Below, piece by piece: positions 40,598-48,154 of a stretch of DNA of 64,000 nt. Positions within the stretch are counted from its first letter, which is position 1. Each line of letters starts with the position of its first letter. Source of the DNA: Mycobacterium dioxanotrophicus (GTDB lineage: Bacteria > Actinomycetota > Actinomycetes > Mycobacteriales > Mycobacteriaceae). Below the pieces are notes generated by a model. It saw only the letters and a list, made by a program, of their open reading frames with translations. It was not told the origin of the DNA and searched no databases. The translations under genes and the position numbers were made by a program. Location: the NCBI RefSeq assembly GCF_002157835.1, contig NZ_CP020809.1:5704001-5768000 (forward strand), in the 5' to 3' direction.

Positions 40598-40858
40598 TTA
40601 ACCCGCCGGGCTGGCGGCTGAGGTCGTCACCGTCGCCGTGTTGCCGATCTTCATCTGCCCGATGGCAGGCTGGCTGTAGGTGGTGCCTCCCGGCGCGTCA
40701 CCAGATCCGGCCAACGGAAGACCGAGACCAGTTGGACCGCTATCCGGTTGCGCGAGTGCGAATCCCGCCATCGCCGCAACGGCACCGGCGCCGATCACAA
40801 CGCCGAGAACTCGTACGCGGCGGCGCCGGGATGGGACCCCTGCGTGGTTTGTCTCCAT
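40598..40858 (-). CDS. Small membrane-anchored hypothetical protein (86 aa)
   Basis: 86 residues, METNHAGVPSRRRRVRVLGV with an Arg-rich start, one hydrophobic helix (about 17-36) and an extracytoplasmic tail with GQMKIGNTATVTTSAAS. The N-terminal topology and the IG-T-T-T block mirror the protein at 39871. It follows on the same strand upstream of the PASTA-like gene, with a gap of 31 nt, so the two may be cotranscribed. The function is unknown. A 15-bp palindrome lies 53 nt upstream. Confidence 0.6.
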   Translation of the reverse strand: METNHAGVPSRRRRVRVLGVVIGAGAVAAMAGFALAQPDSGPTGLGLPLAGSGDAPGGTTYSQPAIGQMKIGNTATVTTSAASPAG

Positions 40859-40910
40859 AGGACAATCTCACGCCGGATTCTGTGGAGCAGGCTACCCCTA
40901 CGCTGTGTGA

Positions 40911-40925
40911 TCGCTGAATCAGCGA
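40911..40925. promoter_or_regulatory. Palindromic operator-like site
   Basis: TCGCTGAATCAGCGA is a perfect 7-bp inverted repeat around one base, between eutC (stop at 41048) and the small-protein gene starting at 40858. It is a candidate operator or small hairpin for the latter. Confidence 0.4.
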
Positions 40926-41047
40926 ACTCGCATGAGCCCGGCAGGATCTTCACGGGCAACGTTGCGGCACAAGGACTTACGCGGTCACGCCACAGGACTT
41001 GCCCAGCGCTCGACCGAAAAGCTTTCAGGCCCAACACCGCTACGGAA

Positions 41048-41821
41048 TCAGGTGAGCTCCGCGGCACCGCCGGGACCGAGCGTCGACGTGCGCGAGGTGT
41101 CCTTGAGGTCGACGCCCGAGCGGCCGAGCTCACGCGCCCCGGCCACCAGGCCGGCCGCCACCCGGGCCGCCTCGGCGTATCCGAGGCCGTCGGGCGGATG
41201 GATGTTGGAGATGCAGTTGCGGTCGGCGTCGGTGCGCCCCGGCTGCGGCAGATGCGTCAGATAGATGCCCAGGCTGTCGGCGACGCTGAGCCCCGGCCGC
41301 TCCCCCACGATCACCAGCAGAGTCCGCACGTGCGCGCGCGCTCCGACGTGGTCGCCGAGGGCAACTCTGGCCTGGGTGGCGATCACCGGCGGAGCCAGGG
41401 TGTAGCGCTCCTTCAGCTGCTCGACGAGCGCGGCCAGCAGGGCCGCCCCATGGTGATTCAGGGCTGTCGGCGACAACCCGTCGGCGAGCATGAACCCGAT
41501 GTCGGCCGGGGTGTCGGGCACGCTCATCGAGTCGGCGGGCATCCGGCCGAGGTCGGGCCTGCGCAGGTATTCGTCGCGGGAGATGGCGCGGCTGGTCACC
41601 ACCGTCGGGTCACCGATGCCGACCCGGCGCACCTCCTCGGAGAGCCTCTCTACGTCCAGCGGCACGTGCACGGCATCGCGGGCAGCGGCATGCGCGGCGG
41701 CCAGCTCGAGCACCCGCCGGGTGGGCAGTCCGTTGCCGGCCCTTCCCAGGCCGATCCGGGCCTGGGTGGTCTTGCGCAGCTCGTCCCAGAACTCCTGTAC
41801 TGCAACGTGGTTGACGCTCAC
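41048..41821 (-). CDS. eutC: Ethanolamine ammonia-lyase small subunit
   Basis: 257 residues from GTG 41821, overlapping the eutB stop (GTGA). It has the EutC blocks: TQARIGLGRAGNGLPTRRVLEL near the start, FMLADGLSPTALNHH, RVALGDHVGARAHVRTLLVIVGERPGLSVADSLGIYLTH (in parts) and DRNCISNIHPPDGL. With EutB it forms the cobalamin-dependent enzyme that turns ethanolamine into acetaldehyde and ammonia. Last gene of the operon. Confidence 0.96.
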   Translation of the reverse strand: MSVNHVAVQEFWDELRKTTQARIGLGRAGNGLPTRRVLELAAAHAAARDAVHVPLDVERLSEEVRRVGIGDPTVVTSRAISRDEYLRRPDLGRMPADSMSVPDTPADIGFMLADGLSPTALNHHGAALLAALVEQLKERYTLAPPVIATQARVALGDHVGARAHVRTLLVIVGERPGLSVADSLGIYLTHLPQPGRTDADRNCISNIHPPDGLGYAEAARVAAGLVAGARELGRSGVDLKDTSRTSTLGPGGAAELT

Positions 41822-43233
41822 AATGCCTCCGCCGAAGTGAGCGACCGGAGCGCCGAGCGTTCCAGGTCGAACGGGGTGAGCCTGCCGGTTTCGTCGACCA
41901 TGCCAACGGTGCGCAGCCAGGCCTCGAACTCCGGCGCGGGCCGCAGTCCCAGGGTGCGTCGCGTCGTCAGCACGTCGTGGAACGACAGGCTCTGATACCC
42001 CAGCATCACGTCATCGGCACCCGGCACGGTGATCACGAACGCCACGCCCGCCGCGGCCAGCAGCGTCAGCAGCGTGTCCATGTCGTTCTGATCGGCCTCG
42101 GCGTGGTTGGTGTAGCAGACATCCACGCCCATCGGCAGGCCCAGCAGCTTGCCGCAGAAGTGGTCCTCCAGACCGGCCCGGATGATCTGCCTGCCGTCGT
42201 AGAGATACTCGGGGCCGATGAACCCGACGACGGTGTTGACCAGCAGCGGCTGCAGGTCGCGGGCCACCGCGTACGCGCGGGTCTCCAGTGTCTGCTGGTC
42301 CACCGGCTTGCCGCCGACACCCAGGTGGGCGTGCGAACTCAGCGCCGAACCCTGCCCGGTCTCCAGGTACATGACGTTGTCGCCCACAGTGCCCCGGTTC
42401 AGGCTGCGCGCGGCCTCGTTGCCCTCCCGCAGGAGCGCGATGTTCACGCCGAACGCGGTGTTGGCGCCCTCGGTGCCGGCGATCGACTGGAAGGCCAGGT
42501 CCACCGGAGCCCCGGCTTCGATGAGCCCGATCGTGGTGGTGATGTGCGACAGCACGCAGGACTGGGCCGGGATGTCGTAGCGGGTACGGATCGAATCGAG
42601 CAGGTGCAGCAGGTCGGCGGTGGCCTGCGGCGAATCGGTGGCCGGGTTGATCCCGATCACCGCGTCACCGCAGCCCAGCAACAGCCCGTCGAGCACCGCC
42701 GCGGCGATGCCGCGTGGGTCGTCGGTCGGATGGTTGGGCTGCAGCCGGGTCGCCAGCGTGCCGGGGGTGCCGACGGTGGTGCGGAAGGCCGCGTGGGTGC
42801 GCATGGCAGCCGACACCGCGATCAGATCCTGGTTGCGCATGATCTTGCTGACGGCAGCCACCATCTCCGGGGTGAGCCCGGCGGCGATCGACGTGATGCG
42901 CTCAGCGCTGTCGTCGTGCGACGCCGTCTCCAGCAGCCAGTCCCGGAAGCCACCGACGGTGAGGTGGGACACCGCCGAAAACGCTTGGCGGTCATGGGTG
43001 TCCATGATCAGCCGGGTCACCTCGTCGGTGTCGTACGGGACAACCTCCTCGGTGAGGAACGTGTCCAGCGGCAGGTCCGCGAGCACCCAGGCCGCGGCCG
43101 CACGCTCCCCGTCGTGTTCGGCTGCGCATCCGGCCAACTGATCACCCGAACGCAGCGGGGTGGCCTTGGCCATCACCTCGACGAGCCCGTCGAAGGTGTA
43201 GTTGACCCCCGAAACCTGTTGCTGGTACTTCAT
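41818..43233 (-). CDS. eutB: Ethanolamine ammonia-lyase large subunit
   Basis: 471 residues from ATG 43233, which overlaps the permease stop (ATGA). The EutB barrel shows the substrate- and cofactor-site blocks PATDSPQATADLLHLLD, FQSIAGTEGANTAFGVN, YLETGQGSALSSHAHLG and the DVCYTNHAEADQNDMD segment. It is a B12 enzyme; no reactivase eutA or microcompartment shell gene is in the window. Together with the neighbouring permease and the aldehyde dehydrogenase at 44948 it gives import, deamination and acetaldehyde oxidation. Confidence 0.97.
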   Translation of the reverse strand: MKYQQQVSGVNYTFDGLVEVMAKATPLRSGDQLAGCAAEHDGERAAAAWVLADLPLDTFLTEEVVPYDTDEVTRLIMDTHDRQAFSAVSHLTVGGFRDWLLETASHDDSAERITSIAAGLTPEMVAAVSKIMRNQDLIAVSAAMRTHAAFRTTVGTPGTLATRLQPNHPTDDPRGIAAAVLDGLLLGCGDAVIGINPATDSPQATADLLHLLDSIRTRYDIPAQSCVLSHITTTIGLIEAGAPVDLAFQSIAGTEGANTAFGVNIALLREGNEAARSLNRGTVGDNVMYLETGQGSALSSHAHLGVGGKPVDQQTLETRAYAVARDLQPLLVNTVVGFIGPEYLYDGRQIIRAGLEDHFCGKLLGLPMGVDVCYTNHAEADQNDMDTLLTLLAAAGVAFVITVPGADDVMLGYQSLSFHDVLTTRRTLGLRPAPEFEAWLRTVGMVDETGRLTPFDLERSALRSLTSAEAL

Positions 43234-44642
43234 TTCAGTTCGCTCTCCGCTTCTGCCAGCATCGCGAACTCCTCATCAGGCGAGTTGGCCACCAGGCGGT
43301 GGCGGCTGTACACGGCGAAGTACACCATGAATGCCGCGAACACGGCCAGACATAGCCCGGCTGCCACCGGATTGACCAAGAAGGTCGCGATGACGGCCAG
43401 CACTGCGATGACGAGCGCGACGCTGGTGGTGATGGCGCCGCCGGGAGTGCGGTACGGCCGCGGCATGTTGGGTTCCCGCACCCGCAGCACGATATGGCTG
43501 ACCATCATCAACACATAGCTCAGCGCGGCGCCGAAGACCGCCATGTTCAGCAGCAGGTCGCCCTTGCCGGTCAGCGACAACAGGAAGCCGATGACGCCGG
43601 GCACGATCAGCGCCAGTGTCGGCGCCTTGCGAGAGTTGGTCACCGACAGCGCGGTGGGCAGGTAACCGGCCCGCGACAACGCGAACAGCTGACGCGAGTA
43701 GGCGTAGATGATCGAGAAGAAGCTCGCGATGAGGCCGGCCAGCCCGATGTAGTTGACGAGCCGGGCTGCGGTGGTGTCACCGAGCGCCTCGACGAGCGGG
43801 TTGCCCGAGTCCGACATCTGCTCGGCCCCACCGGCGCCGGTGGTCAGCACGAGCACCACCGCGCAGCTCACGAGCAGCACGCCGATCGCCGCGATGATGC
43901 CGCGCGGGACGTTGCGCTCGGGATTGGCGGTCTCCTCGGCGGCCAGCGGGACGCCCTCGACGGCCAGGAAGAACCAGATCGCGAACGGGATGGCGGCCCA
44001 GATGCCGAGGTAGCCGTGCGGCAGGAAGCTCGAGGCCCCGGCAGCGTTGTGGTCCACGGCGATATTGGTCAGGTTGGCGACGTCGAAATGGCCGACGGCG
44101 GCGACCGAGAAGATCAGCAGACCCACCAGCGCGATGGCCGTGATCACGAACATCACCTTCAGCGCCTCTCCGACACCGGAGAGGTGGATCCCGATGAACA
44201 ACGCGTACGCCGCCAGGTAGACCCACCAGCCGTTGGTGATTCCGAACAACCCGAGCGATTGGACGTAGGCGCCGATGAACGTGGCGATGGCCGCAGGCGC
44301 GATCGAATACTCGATGAGAATCGCAGTGCCGGTGGCGAATCCGCCCCACGGGCCGAGGGCCCGGCGGGCGAACGTGTAGCCGCCGCCTGCCGCAGGCAGC
44401 GCCGAGGACAGCTCGGCCATCCCGAGCACGAGCGCCAGGTACATGCCGGCGATCACCACGGCGGCGATCGCCAGGCCACCGAATCCGCCCTGCCCGAGGC
44501 CGAAGTTCCAGCCTGAGTAGTCGCCGGACACGACGTAGCTGACGCCGAGGCCGGCCAGCAGCAGCCAGCCCGCGCTTCCGGATTTGAGCTGGCGCTTCTG
44601 CAGATAATCTGCGCTTTCGAGGTGTTCCTCAACAGCAGACAC
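43230..44642 (-). CDS. eat: Ethanolamine permease (APC family)
   Basis: 470 residues from GTG 44642, chosen for GGAG 6 nt upstream over an ATG at 44684. About 12 membrane helices with APC motifs (GMAELSSALPAAGGGYTFARRALGPWGG in parts; FFLAVEGVPLAAEETANPERNVPRG in parts). The sequence type and the tight eutB-eutC linkage identify it as the ethanolamine importer. It heads permease-eutB-eutC, each junction overlapping by 4 nt. An 11-bp inverted repeat upstream (44732-44761) is a likely operator. Confidence 0.92.
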   Translation of the reverse strand: MSAVEEHLESADYLQKRQLKSGSAGWLLLAGLGVSYVVSGDYSGWNFGLGQGGFGGLAIAAVVIAGMYLALVLGMAELSSALPAAGGGYTFARRALGPWGGFATGTAILIEYSIAPAAIATFIGAYVQSLGLFGITNGWWVYLAAYALFIGIHLSGVGEALKVMFVITAIALVGLLIFSVAAVGHFDVANLTNIAVDHNAAGASSFLPHGYLGIWAAIPFAIWFFLAVEGVPLAAEETANPERNVPRGIIAAIGVLLVSCAVVLVLTTGAGGAEQMSDSGNPLVEALGDTTAARLVNYIGLAGLIASFFSIIYAYSRQLFALSRAGYLPTALSVTNSRKAPTLALIVPGVIGFLLSLTGKGDLLLNMAVFGAALSYVLMMVSHIVLRVREPNMPRPYRTPGGAITTSVALVIAVLAVIATFLVNPVAAGLCLAVFAAFMVYFAVYSRHRLVANSPDEEFAMLAEAESELK

Positions 44643-44731
44643 TTCGAACTCCTTAATATGCAAAGCTTTTCGATGAGCTGGCACGTCAGCGCTCAGCGCG
44701 ACATTTCCTCCGGGGCCGTCCCGCCCACCGA

Positions 44732-44761
44732 AGTTAAAGGTCCGTAAATCGACCTTTAACT
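44732..44761. promoter_or_regulatory. Operator-like inverted repeat of the ethanolamine operon
   Basis: AGTTAAAGGTC (44732-44742) and GACCTTTAACT (44751-44761) are perfect 11-bp arms with an 8-nt spacer, 90 nt upstream of the permease start. It lies downstream of a possible -10 (TACTAG on the minus strand, 44760-44765), a position suited to a repressor. Confidence 0.6.
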
Positions 44762-44848
44762 AGTATCACTTGACCCGGCTCAGATGTCCAGGGTGAATTT
44801 GAAAGCCGTATCCTCTTGTATTTCAAGACTTTCCGCAAACCCACGAGG

Positions 44849-44915
44849 GCACCGCGAATGCTCTGGCATCACGAGTCACGGGCAGTTCCTCGTAACACCA
44901 TCGCATTCGCGGTGC
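44849..44915. repeat. 13-bp inverted repeat with nested stem
   Basis: GCACCGCGAATGC (44849-44861) and GCATTCGCGGTGC (44903-44915) are perfect inverted arms 41 nt apart; inside, ACGAG (44871-44875) pairs with CTCGT (44889-44893). It lies 33 nt after the aldehyde dehydrogenase stop and could be its terminator, a structured RNA or a small mobile repeat. There is no T-run. Confidence 0.5.
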
Positions 44916-44947
44916 GGGGTATTCAGTTGTCGGACTGGTGCGCCTCT

Positions 44948-46471
44948 TTAAAAGAACCCCTGGGCCTTGTTGCTGTAGGACACCAGCAGATTCTTGGTCT
45001 GCTGGTAGTGGTCCAGCATCATCTTGTGGTTCTCGCGGCCGATACCGGACTGCTTGTAGCCACCGAATGCGGCGTGGGCGGGGTACTGGTGGTAGCAGTT
45101 GGTCCACACCCGGCCGGCCTTGATGTCGCGGCCGGCGCGATAGGCGGTGTTGCCGTTGCGGCTCCACACGCCGGCGCCAAGGCCGTACAGCGTGTCGTTG
45201 GCGATGCTGATCGCGTCGTCATAATCCGCGAACGAGGTCACCGCGACGACCGGGCCGAAGATCTCCTCCTGGAAGATCCGCATCTTGTTGTTGCCCGCGA
45301 ACACCGTCGGGGCGACGTAGTAGCCCCCGTTGAGATCGCCGCCCAGCTCCGCCCGGTCGCCACCGGTGATCAGTTTGGCCCCTTCGGATTTGCCGATTTC
45401 GATGTAGGACAGGATCTTCTCCAGCTGGTCGTTGGAGGCCTGCGCACCGATCATGGTCTCGGTGTCCAACGGATCGCCCTGCCGGACCGCCTTGGTGCGG
45501 ATCGCTGCCAATTCCAGGAACTCATCGAAGATGTCGGCCTGGATCAGGCTGCGCGACGGGCACGTGCAGACCTCACCCTGATTGAGGGCGAACATCGTGA
45601 AGCCCTCGAGCGCCTTGTCCTGGTAGTCGTCGTTGGCCGCCAGGACATCGTTGAAGAAGATGTTGGGGCTCTTGCCGCCGAGTTCCAGGGTGACCGGGAT
45701 GAGGTTCTGCGATGCGTACTGCATGATCAGCCGGCCGGTCGTGGTCTCACCGGTGAAGGCGATCTTGGCGATCCGGTTGCTCGACGCCAGCGGCTTGCCC
45801 GCCTCGACACCGAAGCCGTTGACGATGTTCACCACACCGGCGGGCAGCAGGTCACCGATGAGCGAGAACAGGTAGAGGATCGAGGCCGGGGTCTGCTCGG
45901 CGGGCTTGAGCACGACGGCGTTGCCCGCGGCCAAGGCGGGGGCCAGCTTCCAGGTCGCCATCAACAGCGGGAAGTTCCACGGGATGATCTGCCCGACTAC
46001 GCCCAGCGGCTCGTGGAAGTGGTAGGCGACGGTGTCCTCGTCGATCTGGCTCAGCGAGCCTTCCTGCGCGCGCAGCACCCCGGCGAAGTAGCGGAAGTGA
46101 TCGACCGCCAACGGAATGTCGGCGTTGAGTGTCTCGCGGATCGGCTTGCCGTTGTCCCACGACTCGGCCAGCGCGATCGACTCGAGGTTCTCCTCGATCC
46201 GGTCGGCGATCTTGTTCAGGATCACCGCGCGCTCGGCGGGCGAGGTCTTGCCCCACGCCGGCGCGGCGGCATGCGCGGCGTCGAGCGCCTTCTCGACGTC
46301 AGCCTCGGTGGACCGCGGGATCTCGCAGAACACCTGTCCCGTGACCGGTGACGGGTTCTCGAAGTACCGACCCTCGACGGGGGCCACCCATTCGCCACCG
46401 ATGTAGTTGGCGTAACGCGACTCGAAGGTCATCAACGAGCCTTCGGCACCCGGACGGGCGTACACAGTCAT
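44948..46471 (-). CDS. Aldehyde dehydrogenase (acetaldehyde type)
   Basis: 507 residues from ATG 46471 (GGGAG upstream). It is a typical NAD-dependent aldehyde dehydrogenase: [17 protein letters not shown], catalytic Glu264 in LELGGKSPN and nucleophile Cys302 in GEVCTCPSR, and the C-terminal [24 protein letters not shown] (in parts). The CTCPS form is shared by the exaC/thcA acetaldehyde dehydrogenases, including the so-called EPTC-inducible aldehyde dehydrogenases of actinobacteria. It would oxidise acetaldehyde from ethanolamine or ethanol to acetate. The GAF-type regulator lies directly upstream on the same strand; a phased TTGC array lies between them. Confidence 0.95.
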   Translation of the reverse strand: MTVYARPGAEGSLMTFESRYANYIGGEWVAPVEGRYFENPSPVTGQVFCEIPRSTEADVEKALDAAHAAAPAWGKTSPAERAVILNKIADRIEENLESIALAESWDNGKPIRETLNADIPLAVDHFRYFAGVLRAQEGSLSQIDEDTVAYHFHEPLGVVGQIIPWNFPLLMATWKLAPALAAGNAVVLKPAEQTPASILYLFSLIGDLLPAGVVNIVNGFGVEAGKPLASSNRIAKIAFTGETTTGRLIMQYASQNLIPVTLELGGKSPNIFFNDVLAANDDYQDKALEGFTMFALNQGEVCTCPSRSLIQADIFDEFLELAAIRTKAVRQGDPLDTETMIGAQASNDQLEKILSYIEIGKSEGAKLITGGDRAELGGDLNGGYYVAPTVFAGNNKMRIFQEEIFGPVVAVTSFADYDDAISIANDTLYGLGAGVWSRNGNTAYRAGRDIKAGRVWTNCYHQYPAHAAFGGYKQSGIGRENHKMMLDHYQQTKNLLVSYSNKAQGFF

Positions 46472-46524
46472 GACTTCTCCCTGCCTTCAGACGACGAAAT
46501 GTGTCGGTGATCACTGAAGATAGG

Positions 46525-46562
46525 TTGCGCAGGGTTGCACCACAGTTGCATGACGTTGCAAT
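46525..46562. promoter_or_regulatory. Helically phased TTGC array upstream of aldehyde dehydrogenase
   Basis: TTGC occurs at 46525, 46535, 46546 and 46556, spaced 10, 11 and 10 nt (forms TTGCGC, TTGCAC, TTGCAT, TTGCAA). It spans 54-91 nt before the aldehyde dehydrogenase start, directly after the stop of the regulator gene. This looks like adjacent binding sites on one face of the DNA for the GAF-wHTH regulator. Confidence 0.55.
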
Positions 46563-46578
46563 GCCGGGCCGGGCGGGA

Positions 46579-47862
46579 TCAGCTCAGGTCGAAATCGATG
46601 CCGACGAGGTGGCCGTGCGCCTTGGCCCGAGTGCCTGCACCCGCATCGCTGTGATCGTGCAACCTCCGCCAACCCTCGCGGTCGTCGCGACCTTCGGGCA
46701 GTTCCAGCCAGCGCCGCAGCGTATCCAGGTTGGATTCCGCCAGCACAGCGCCACGCAGGCCGGCACTCAGCTCGGTCCGCAGCCGCGCCACGGCAGGAGA
46801 CACCGATTGCGGCAACAGCTCCCCCGAATACGCCCGCAACGCCGCGTCGACGTCGTCGGCGCCCAGCGCATCGAACACCTCGCCCATGTCGCTGGCAATG
46901 GGTTTGACCAGCCGGTATGGCCGCGACGCGAGGTAGGCCTCGCCGATGACCCGGCGCAACCGGGACATCTCGGCTCGGATGGTCACCACGTCGAGGTCTT
47001 TCTCGTCGAGCAGCACGGCGAGGTGATCGGCGCTGAGCCCTTCCGGATGGCGCAGGAGCAACACCAGGATGTCGGCATGCCGGCCGGTCAGCGTCGCGGA
47101 ACGCACCACGCCGTCGGCGTCGGTGTCCTGCCACTGCGGGCGATCGGCCCCGAGCACGGTGAGACGTGCCTCGGTGGGCGGCGGCTGGCTCGCCGGCCGG
47201 GTCAGCCGCAACAGCGCCAGATGGTTTTCCACCGCCACGGCGGTGGCCCGGACGAGCCCCAAGGTCTGCGGTGTCACGATGGCTGAGCCACCCGTGAGGT
47301 CGATGGTGCCCAGCAGCGCACCGGTGACCGGATCGTGGACCGGCACGGCCGTACAGTTCCACGGCTGCACGACGCGGGAGAAATGTTCGGAACCGCGGAT
47401 CTGCACCTCGGAGTCGAGTGCCAGCGCCGTGCCCGGCGCGTTGGTGCCTGCGCTGCGCTCGCTCCAATCGGCCCCCGGGACGAAATTCATCGCCTCGACC
47501 TTGCGGCACGCGGCGAGGTCACCCTCTACCCACAGCAGGGTGCCGTCGGGGCCGGTGATCGCGACGACCACACCGGAGTCGGCGGCGTCGTCGACCAGCA
47601 GCCGGCGGATCACCGGAAGGGCGCTCGACAACGGATTGGCCTCCCGCAGCGCACCGAGCCGGGCAGCGGCCGCCGCGGCCTGTGCCCCGCGGTCAGGGTC
47701 CACCCCGGTGGCCAGGCTGCGCTGCCAGCTCTCGGCGACGACGCGCCGGACGTGGGTCGAGTCGAGGTAGGCAGCGTCGACCTCGCCGGCGACGAAGAGC
47801 TCGCGGACCGCACGCAGCTGCGCCGACGGCACCCGGCCGCCGGAGGTCCTCGGTATGCCCAC
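46579..47862 (-). CDS. GAF-domain transcriptional regulator with C-terminal winged helix
   Basis: 427 residues from GTG 47862, chosen because AGGAG is 10 nt upstream; a GTG at 47871 would be only 1 nt from it. The N-terminus resembles AcoR (VVAESWQRSLATGVDP) and is followed by a GAF domain (about 85-225; AMNFVPGADWSERSAGTNAPG, ENHLALLRL). There is no sigma54 AAA+ domain. Instead an OmpR/SARP-like winged helix follows (about 255-330; LTGRHADILVLLLRHPEG, VTIRAEMSRLRRVIG). It probably senses an aldehyde or alcohol and activates the dehydrogenase gene downstream. Confidence 0.82.
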   Translation of the reverse strand: MGIPRTSGGRVPSAQLRAVRELFVAGEVDAAYLDSTHVRRVVAESWQRSLATGVDPDRGAQAAAAAARLGALREANPLSSALPVIRRLLVDDAADSGVVVAITGPDGTLLWVEGDLAACRKVEAMNFVPGADWSERSAGTNAPGTALALDSEVQIRGSEHFSRVVQPWNCTAVPVHDPVTGALLGTIDLTGGSAIVTPQTLGLVRATAVAVENHLALLRLTRPASQPPPTEARLTVLGADRPQWQDTDADGVVRSATLTGRHADILVLLLRHPEGLSADHLAVLLDEKDLDVVTIRAEMSRLRRVIGEAYLASRPYRLVKPIASDMGEVFDALGADDVDAALRAYSGELLPQSVSPAVARLRTELSAGLRGAVLAESNLDTLRRWLELPEGRDDREGWRRLHDHSDAGAGTRAKAHGHLVGIDFDLS

Positions 47863-48154
47863 CTCGATCACGCTCCTCGCGGCAGGCCATTTCCGCAGGC
47901 CACCGCGTGTTCGCCAGGATAGTTGACCGGGCTCGCAGGGAGAAATATCAGGCGCGCGTCACGTCTGGGGAAGGCACCTCAGTCGCGCAGGTCACACCCC
48001 GCCGAGACGAAATCCGCGGTGTCGTACCGGTAGACTCATCGCCGATCGGCACATCTGTTCTGCCAGTGCCGCCTCCTCGATCGTCACACCGAGCGCCGCG
48101 GGATGTCACCCGCGCCGGGCAGGACGACCGCCCTCTACTTTTCGGAGTTTCATT
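47863..48154. other. Divergent region, GAF regulator / DEAD-box helicase
   Basis: 292 nt without a gene. TAGACT at 48031-48036 is a good -10 for the helicase and would give a leader of about 115 nt. This contains a small stem, CGCGGG/CCCGCG at 48097-48114. The ribosome binding site GGAG is at 48143-48146. Confidence 0.45.

Larger units (their letters stand above)
44643..44947. other. Intergenic region upstream of ethanolamine operon
   Basis: 305 nt between the permease start and the end of the aldehyde dehydrogenase gene. It holds the operator-like repeat at 44732-44761, the small repeat TCTTG-TATTT-CAAGA at 44814-44828 and the long inverted repeat at 44849-44915. No gene is seen. Confidence 0.6.
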
